This document shows, one piece after another, positions 31,828-36,946 of a stretch of 36,946 nucleotides of DNA. The notes below the pieces were generated by a model. The model made no database searches, was not told the origin of the DNA, and saw only the letters and a program-made list of their open reading frames with translations. Position 1 is the stretch's first letter. Each line of letters opens with the position of its first letter. The DNA comes from Streptomyces beijiangensis (GTDB taxonomy: Bacteria > Actinomycetota > Actinomycetes > Streptomycetales > Streptomycetaceae), in the NCBI RefSeq assembly GCF_017315755.1, contig NZ_JAFLRJ010000066.1, positions 1 to 36,946 of the forward strand. Direction: 5' to 3'. The translations under genes were made by a program, and so were the position numbers.

Positions 31828-34263
31828 ATGCGGTCCAGAAGAACCAGAGCCGTGGCGGCGCTCGTCGTCGCCCTGCTCCTCGCCTGGCTGGTGCAGGCGA
31901 TCCCGGCGAGCGCCGCGGTCACCCGCTACGAGGCGGAGAGCGCCGTGATCTCGTCCGGGGCGGTGGCGACGAACCACCTCAACTACTCGGGCACGGGCTT
32001 CGTCGACACCACCAACGCCGCAGGTGTGTATACCGAGTTCACGGTGAATGCCGCGACTGCGGGCACCGCCACCATCGCCATCGGTTACGCCAACGGCACC
32101 ACGGTCGACCGCCCCGCCGACATCGCCGTCAACGGCACCACGGTCTCCGCGGCCCGCTCGTTCGCCGCGACCGCCGACTGGGACACCTGGGCCGTCTCCA
32201 CCCTGACCGCCCCGGTCACCGCCGGGAACAACAAGATCCGCCTCACGGCCACCACGGCCAACGGTCTGGCCAACATCGACTACGTGGACTTCCAGGTGGC
32301 GGCCCCTGCGGGCACCGCCTACCAGGCGGAGGACGCCACCGTCGGACAGGGCACCATCGCCACGAACCACCTGAACTACACCGGCACCGGCTTCGTCGAC
32401 TACACCAACATCGCAGGTTCGTACGTCGAGTTCACCGTCAGCGCCGCCACGGCGGGCAGTGCATCAGTCGCCCTGCGGTACGCCAACGGGACCGCCGTCG
32501 ACCGCCCGATGGACGTCACCGTCAACGGCACGGTCGTCGCCCCGGGAGTCTCCTTCCCGGCCACCGCCGACTGGGACACCTGGGCCACCAAGACCCTCGG
32601 TGCGACCCTCGTGGCCGGTACGAACACGATCCGGGCGACCGCCACCACCGCGGGCGGCGGCCCCAACCTGGACAAGCTGACCGTGGGCACCGCAGCCGAC
32701 ACCCAGGCCCCGACCCGGCCCGGTACGACCAGTTGCACCGGGGTCACCGAGGACTCCCTCACCTTCAACTGGGGTGCATCCACGGACAACGTGGGCGTGG
32801 CCGCGTACGACCTCTACGAGCACGGCAACAAGCTCGGCGAGACCCCGGGCACCGTCACGAGCAAGACCCTTACCGGGCTCACCGCCAACACCGTCTACAA
32901 CCTGACCGCCATCGCCCGCGACGCCTCCGGCAACACTTCTCCGGCGTCCACGGCGATCGACTGCACCACGCTCCCCAGCTCCGACACGACCCCGCCGTCC
33001 GCGCCCTCCGCGCTCACCACCAGCGGCCTCACTGCCAACGCCGTCACCCTCACCTGGGGTGCGGCCACGGACAACAAGGCCGTCACCACCTATGAGGTGC
33101 GCAGCGGCTCCACCGTCTACAAGACGCTCACCGGCACCCCGCCGGCGAACACCACGACCCTGACCGGGCTCGCCTGCAACAGCCCGTACACCCTGACCGT
33201 GGTGGCCAAGGACCAGGCGGGCAACTCCTCCGCACCCAGCAACGCCGTCACCTTCACCACCCCCACCTGCACCTCCGACGGCGGTGTGCCCTCCTCGATT
33301 TCGACGCTCTCCAGCGGCTGGACGATCCCCTGGGGTACGTACTGGATGCCCGACTCCTCCAGCGCCCTGGCGACCGAACGGGACAGCTTCAAGGTCTTCA
33401 AGGTCACCCCGGCCGGCGCCAGGACCCAGGTCGGCACGGTCCCCAACGTCGTCACCACCGACGGCGAGGGCGGTCTGCTCGGTGTCGCCGTCGACCCGAA
33501 CTGGTCCTCGAACCACTACGTGTACTTCATGCACACCGCCTCCGAGGGCAACCGCATCGCGCGGATGACGTACGACGGCACCACCCTGACCGGCTACAAG
33601 ATCCTGCTCCAGGGCATCAAGAAGAACCGCTACCACAACGGCGGACGGCTCCTCTTCGGCCCCGACGGCTATCTCTACGCCTCCACCGGCGAGGCCCAGA
33701 CGCCCGCCCTGGCCCAGGACAAGACCTCGCTCAACGGCAAGATCCTGCGCCTGACGACCGCGGGCCAGCCGGCTCCCGGCAACCCCTTCGGCACCTACGT
33801 CTACAGCTACGGCCACCGCAATCCGCAGGGCCTGGCCTTCGACCGCAACGGCCGGTTGTGGGAGGCGGAGTTCGGCGACAGCAAGTTCGACGAACTCAAC
33901 CTCATCAAGCCGGGCGCCAACTACGGCTGGCCGACCTGTGAAGGCACCTGCAGCACCTCGGGGATGACCAATCCCAAGAAGACCTGGACGGTCTCGGAGG
34001 CCTCGCCCAGCGGGATCGCCATCGTCCGCAATGTGATCTACATGGCGTCCCTGCGCGGCGAACGCCTCTGGCAGATCCCGATCTCCGGGGACACGGAGAA
34101 CGTGGGGACACCGGCCGCGTACTACGTCGGTACGTACGGCCGCCTGCGCACGGTCACCAAGGTGCCCGGCCAGGACGCGCTCTGGCTCTCCACGACCAAC
34201 TGCGACAACAACGGGAATGAGGCAGCGGGCTCGGACAAGATCTTCAAGGTCGCGATCAAGTAG
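31828..34263 (+). CDS. Secreted PQQ-type sugar (sorbosone/glucose) dehydrogenase with two CBM35 and two FnIII domains
   Basis: An 811-residue protein. It has a Sec signal peptide (RAVAALVVALLLAWLVQAIPASA), two tandem CBM35 modules (about 33-155 and 160-290), two fibronectin type III domains (about 292-383 and 388-480) and a six-bladed beta-propeller of the soluble glucose/sorbosone dehydrogenase (GSDH, AA12-like) type (about 485-811). Landmarks are H603 in YHNGGRLLFGPDGYLYASTGE, YGHRNPQGLAFD, LWEAEFGD and INLIKPGANYGWP-like ELNLIKPGANYGWP. Such enzymes oxidise the anomeric or a pyranose hydroxyl using PQQ and pass electrons to an external acceptor. The start at 31828 follows GAAGGAGGG; a TAATG overlap start at 31795 lacks a ribosome site. 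It ends 8 bp inside the convergent livG. With two CBM35 copies it is the most heavily targeted protein of the cluster. Confidence 0.88.
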   Translation: MRSRRTRAVAALVVALLLAWLVQAIPASAAVTRYEAESAVISSGAVATNHLNYSGTGFVDTTNAAGVYTEFTVNAATAGTATIAIGYANGTTVDRPADIAVNGTTVSAARSFAATADWDTWAVSTLTAPVTAGNNKIRLTATTANGLANIDYVDFQVAAPAGTAYQAEDATVGQGTIATNHLNYTGTGFVDYTNIAGSYVEFTVSAATAGSASVALRYANGTAVDRPMDVTVNGTVVAPGVSFPATADWDTWATKTLGATLVAGTNTIRATATTAGGGPNLDKLTVGTAADTQAPTRPGTTSCTGVTEDSLTFNWGASTDNVGVAAYDLYEHGNKLGETPGTVTSKTLTGLTANTVYNLTAIARDASGNTSPASTAIDCTTLPSSDTTPPSAPSALTTSGLTANAVTLTWGAATDNKAVTTYEVRSGSTVYKTLTGTPPANTTTLTGLACNSPYTLTVVAKDQAGNSSAPSNAVTFTTPTCTSDGGVPSSISTLSSGWTIPWGTYWMPDSSSALATERDSFKVFKVTPAGARTQVGTVPNVVTTDGEGGLLGVAVDPNWSSNHYVYFMHTASEGNRIARMTYDGTTLTGYKILLQGIKKNRYHNGGRLLFGPDGYLYASTGEAQTPALAQDKTSLNGKILRLTTAGQPAPGNPFGTYVYSYGHRNPQGLAFDRNGRLWEAEFGDSKFDELNLIKPGANYGWPTCEGTCSTSGMTNPKKTWTVSEASPSGIAIVRNVIYMASLRGERLWQIPISGDTENVGTPAAYYVGTYGRLRTVTKVPGQDALWLSTTNCDNNGNEAAGSDKIFKVAIK
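32617..32649 (+). repeat. CBM35 DNA repeat, copy in the sugar dehydrogenase gene
   Basis: Identical over 33 bases to 30551-30583. A second exact 30-base block (module position GTGFVDYTNI) occurs at 28899-28928, 30317-30346 and 32383-32412, in three successive genes. Confidence 0.95.
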
Positions 34264-34990
34264 AGGCAGCGGTACCGAGATAGGCGTCGCGGACGGCGGG
34301 GTTCTCCCGTACGTCCGCGGCGTCGCCCTCGGCGAGAACGGTACCGAGGTCGAGGACGACGACGCGGCTGCAGAGCTCCATCACGAAGGCGACGTTGTGC
34401 TCGACAAGCAGCACCGCACACCCTTCTTCGTCTGCCAAGTGTCGTACGACAACAGCAAGTTGGCCTCTCTCCTCACCGGACATCCCCGAAGCCGGTTCAT
34501 CGAGCAGCAGTACCCGGGGAGGGTCCGCGAGAGCGCGCGCCAGCTCCGCCATCCTGGCCTGGCCGACAGGGAGCACGCCCGCGTACGAGTCCGCGAGGGC
34601 GTCGAGCCCGCACTCGCGCAGTACGGCCGCCGCACGCGAACGGCGCCCTGCCAGCTTCCGCCGTCCTCCGCGCCACTCCTGGGCGACAAGAAGATTGTCC
34701 GCGACGGTCAACTGCCCGAAGAGCTGCTGCCGTTGGAAGGTACGGCGCATGCCGTGCCTGGCCCGCCAGACGGGGGAGCGGCGGCTGATGTCCCTTCCGT
34801 CGAGGAGGACGCGCCCCTCGTCGGGCCTGCGGATCCCCGAGACCACGTCGAACAGGGTCGTCTTTCCGGCCCCGTTGGGCCCGATCAGTCCGCACACCTC
34901 TCCGCCGTGCACTGCGAGATCAACACCGTCCAGGGCCCGTACGCCCCCGAACCGCACGCCGATCCCCGTGGCCGCAAGCACCTGACTCAT
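34256..34990 (-). CDS. livG: Branched-chain amino acid-type ABC transporter ATPase (LivG)
   Basis: A 244-residue ABC ATPase of the LivG type. The Walker A motif is GPNGAGKTT (about residues 37-45), the signature region is LPVGQARMAELARAL (LSGGQ degenerated to LPVGQ), Walker B is VLLLDEPASGM and the H-loop is LLVEHNVAFVMELC. The C-terminal extension ending NPAVRDAYLG is characteristic of LivG. It powers uptake of branched-chain amino acids, amides or urea with the partner permease and LivF domains. Its ATG overlaps the stop of the fused LivHMF gene (ATGA), so production is coupled. Its own stop lies 8 bp inside the convergent sugar dehydrogenase gene. The degenerate signature motif is unusual but known in asymmetrical ABC pairs, where the other subunit keeps LSGGE. 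Confidence 0.9.
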   Translation of the reverse strand: MSQVLAATGIGVRFGGVRALDGVDLAVHGGEVCGLIGPNGAGKTTLFDVVSGIRRPDEGRVLLDGRDISRRSPVWRARHGMRRTFQRQQLFGQLTVADNLLVAQEWRGGRRKLAGRRSRAAAVLRECGLDALADSYAGVLPVGQARMAELARALADPPRVLLLDEPASGMSGEERGQLAVVVRHLADEEGCAVLLVEHNVAFVMELCSRVVVLDLGTVLAEGDAADVRENPAVRDAYLGTAAST

Positions 34991-36946
34991 ACGGTCTTCG
35001 CCCCCACTCCCAGATAGGCCTCGGTCAGCCGGTCGTCCTCCACCGCGGTGCGCGGCCCGCACCAGGTGACCCGCCCCTGCGCCAGATACGCCACGGTGTC
35101 GGCGACCCCGAGCACCTCGGCCGCCTTCTCCTCGACCAGCAGCAGCGCGGTCCCCTGGTCCCGCAACTCGGTGAGCAGCAGGAACACCTCGTCGACAATG
35201 CGCGGGGCGAGACCGAGGGACGGCTCGTCGGCGACGAGGACCGCCGGCGGCCGCTGGAGGAGCGGGGCGAGCGCGAGCAGCTGCTGCTCGCCGCCGGAGA
35301 GCGAACCGGCGGTGACCGTACGGCGGTTGGCGAGCCCGGGGAAGCGGGCGTAGACGGCGTCGCGCCCGTCCCTGTCCTCGATGTACAGCGCGAGGTTCTC
35401 CTCGATGGAGAGCCCGGGGAAGATCCCGCGCCCCTCCGGCGCCAGCACGATCCCGCCGCGCGATCTGCGCACCGGCCCTTCGCGGGTGACCTCGCGCCCG
35501 GCGGCGTACACACTCCCCGTCAGCGGGCTGAGCACCCCGGCCGCGACCCGGCACGTGGTGGACTTCCCGGCGCCGTTGGGTCCGAGCAGCGCCAGGATCT
35601 CGCCGGGCCGTACGGACAGATCGACACCGTGCAGTACGGGCGCCCCGTCGTATCCGGCGCGAACACCCCGCAGCTCCAGCGCGGCCCCGGCGACCGGCTT
35701 CGCCGTGTCGTTCGCGACCGGCCGACGCGGCGAGGGCACCGGTGGCGGAGCCTCCCCGGCGGCCGGAGCGGACGCGGCTCGTGCCGTCGCCCGCCTGCGG
35801 TGCCACCGCGCGGACACCGCCGCGCAGTACCCGTCCGGATCATTGGCGAGCGCCAGCCCCGCAAGGCCGAAGAGGATCACCGGCAGATGCGCCGAGGACG
35901 TCACGTACTCACTCATCAGATGCGGTACGAGCGCGAACACCAGCCCCGCCACCACCGCGAACTGCGGCCTGCGCACCCCCGCGGCCACCGCCACAGCGAG
36001 CCAGATCAGCCCCGACATCGCGGTGAAGTCGGTTGCGGTGACACGGGTGTTGTACGAGGCGTACATCACGCCCCCGAAACCGGCCACCCCCGCCGACACC
36101 GTGAACACCAGGAGCTTCGTGCGGATCACCGAGACCCCCGAGGCGAGCGCCGCCGCGGGGGCGGACCGTACCGCCAGCATCGCCCGCCCGGCCCGGGAGC
36201 TCCGCAGCGCGCTGAGCGCGGCGACCGCGACCGTCACCAGCACCACCAGCGCCACACCCATCGCCCGGTCGTCGCCCAGGTCGACAGGGCCGAAGACGGG
36301 GCGCGGGATCTCCCAGCCCGTGTCGCCGTTCCTGAGCCACCGGAACTGGAACAGGACCTGGTCCGCCAGGAACGCGAGCGCGAGCGTGGCGAGGGCCAGA
36401 CTCCTCCCGCCGAGACGCAGCGCGGGAAGCGCCGCGACGGCCCCGAGCAGGGCGGCCACGCACGTCCCCACCGCGGCAGCGGCGACGAACGGCCAGCCAT
36501 GGCTCATCAGCAGCCCGGCCACCAGCGCGGCCCCCGTCACAAAGGTCGCCTGCGCCAGCGAGACCATCGCGCCGAGCCCCGTCACCACCGTGAAGGAGAC
36601 GAAGACCAGGGAGATCGCCAGACCCTGGGCCAGGATCCCGCTCCAGAAAGGGGTGGTGACCGTATAGAAGGCGACCGCCAGCAGAACAGCCCCCGCCGCC
36701 CACACACCCCAACGGCGCCCCCACGAGCGCCCGGCCAGATAGTCGACCGGTGGTGCGTCCACCGCTGCCGTCCCCGCGGCCCGCTGCCGCCGGGTCATGA
36801 TCAGCAGTCCGGCGAACAGGATCAGGAACGGCACCGCCGTACGGAAGCCGGTGATGCCGTCGGCGAAGGACGCGTACCCGGCCGTCAGGTTCTGCAGTAC
36901 GCCGAGCCCGAGACCTCCCGCGAAGGCGAGCGGAACGGAGAGGAAC
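34987..36946 (-). CDS. Fused LivH-LivM-LivF ABC transporter protein, partial (N-terminus outside window)
   Basis: The minus-strand frame is open to the window edge with 652 codons visible. The first 60 or so residues (FLSVPLAFAGGLGLGVLQNL...GFRTAVPFLILFAGLLIMTRR) are the C-terminal end of a LivH permease. A LivM permease follows without a stop (about 70-370, with multiple membrane segments and the ARxxxAAxxGV-like loop MLAVRSAPAAALASGVSV). A Pro/Ala-rich linker (about 385-415) leads to a LivF ATPase (about 418-652) with Walker A GPNGAGKST, signature LSGGEQQLLALAPLL and Walker B VLVADEPSLGL. Thus both permeases and one ATPase are on a single chain, normally three proteins. The frame is unbroken and codon use is uniform, so this is a real fusion, not a sequencing artefact of separate genes. 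LivG follows with an ATGA overlap. Confidence 0.9.
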   Translation of the reverse strand, partial: FLSVPLAFAGGLGLGVLQNLTAGYASFADGITGFRTAVPFLILFAGLLIMTRRQRAAGTAAVDAPPVDYLAGRSWGRRWGVWAAGAVLLAVAFYTVTTPFWSGILAQGLAISLVFVSFTVVTGLGAMVSLAQATFVTGAALVAGLLMSHGWPFVAAAAVGTCVAALLGAVAALPALRLGGRSLALATLALAFLADQVLFQFRWLRNGDTGWEIPRPVFGPVDLGDDRAMGVALVVLVTVAVAALSALRSSRAGRAMLAVRSAPAAALASGVSVIRTKLLVFTVSAGVAGFGGVMYASYNTRVTATDFTAMSGLIWLAVAVAAGVRRPQFAVVAGLVFALVPHLMSEYVTSSAHLPVILFGLAGLALANDPDGYCAAVSARWHRRRATARAASAPAAGEAPPPVPSPRRPVANDTAKPVAGAALELRGVRAGYDGAPVLHGVDLSVRPGEILALLGPNGAGKSTTCRVAAGVLSPLTGSVYAAGREVTREGPVRRSRGGIVLAPEGRGIFPGLSIEENLALYIEDRDGRDAVYARFPGLANRRTVTAGSLSGGEQQLLALAPLLQRPPAVLVADEPSLGLAPRIVDEVFLLLTELRDQGTALLLVEEKAAEVLGVADTVAYLAQGRVTWCGPRTAVEDDRLTEAYLGVGAKTV

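Overview
The window is very GC-rich, uses almost only G/C third codon positions, and carries GTG starts, Tat and Sec secretion signals, many secreted carbohydrate-active enzymes and several families common in streptomycetes (DUF5133, MmyB-like XRE regulators, CBM35 modules). It is almost certainly chromosomal DNA of a Streptomyces or close relative. I saw no tRNA, rRNA, CRISPR array, insertion sequence or phage gene.

Layout. (1) 1-1764: a Tat-exported phospholipase C, cut by the left edge, followed by about 470 bases with no convincing gene but with an inverted repeat and a possible gene remnant. (2) 2233-14149: a sugar-catabolism locus. It has a DHDPS-family lyase and an IlvD/EDD-type sugar-acid dehydratase on the minus strand, a divergent secreted GH101-type endo-alpha-N-acetylgalactosaminidase, a cytoplasmic TIM-barrel hydrolase of unassigned family, a FadR-type GntR regulator, and then a divergent SDR dehydrogenase, a DUF5133 protein and an aldehyde dehydrogenase. 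Four copies of a 13-bp odd palindrome, consensus CTTAGC-A-GCTAAG, sit in front of all four of the locus's divergent or separate transcription starts and nowhere else that I noticed, so the locus looks like one regulon. (3) 14306-24493: ordinary accessory and housekeeping genes: a TusA-like protein lacking its cysteine, a 1105-residue subtilase, an XRE regulator, pterin carbinolamine dehydratase, a methyltransferase, two small coupled unknowns facing a WYL regulator across a perfect 11-bp inverted repeat, an NmrA-like reductase, an AraC regulator and an aldo/keto reductase. (4) 24781-34263: five consecutive secreted enzymes on the plus strand (GH105, GH29-like, GH18, GH8, PQQ-type sugar dehydrogenase), which together carry six copies of a closely related CBM35 module. 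(5) 34256-36946: a branched-chain-amino-acid-type ABC importer in which the LivH, LivM and LivF domains are joined in one polypeptide, followed by an overlapping livG.

How the genes may work together. In region 2 the visible enzyme set (sugar dehydrogenase, sugar-acid dehydratase, 2-keto-3-deoxy sugar-acid lyase or dehydratase, aldehyde dehydrogenase) is that of a non-phosphorylative oxidative sugar pathway of Weimberg or DeLey-Doudoroff type. Its apparent co-control with an extracellular O-glycan-releasing GH101 and an intracellular GH42-like hydrolase suggests galacto-N-biose or galactose as the sugar, but pentose use is an equally good reading of the enzymes alone. Region 4 looks like a dedicated attack on one complex polysaccharide held by CBM35 modules; uronic-acid-containing and amino-sugar-containing glycans are both possible. 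These pathway assignments are inferences; the open reading frames, motifs, overlaps and repeats are read directly from the sequence.
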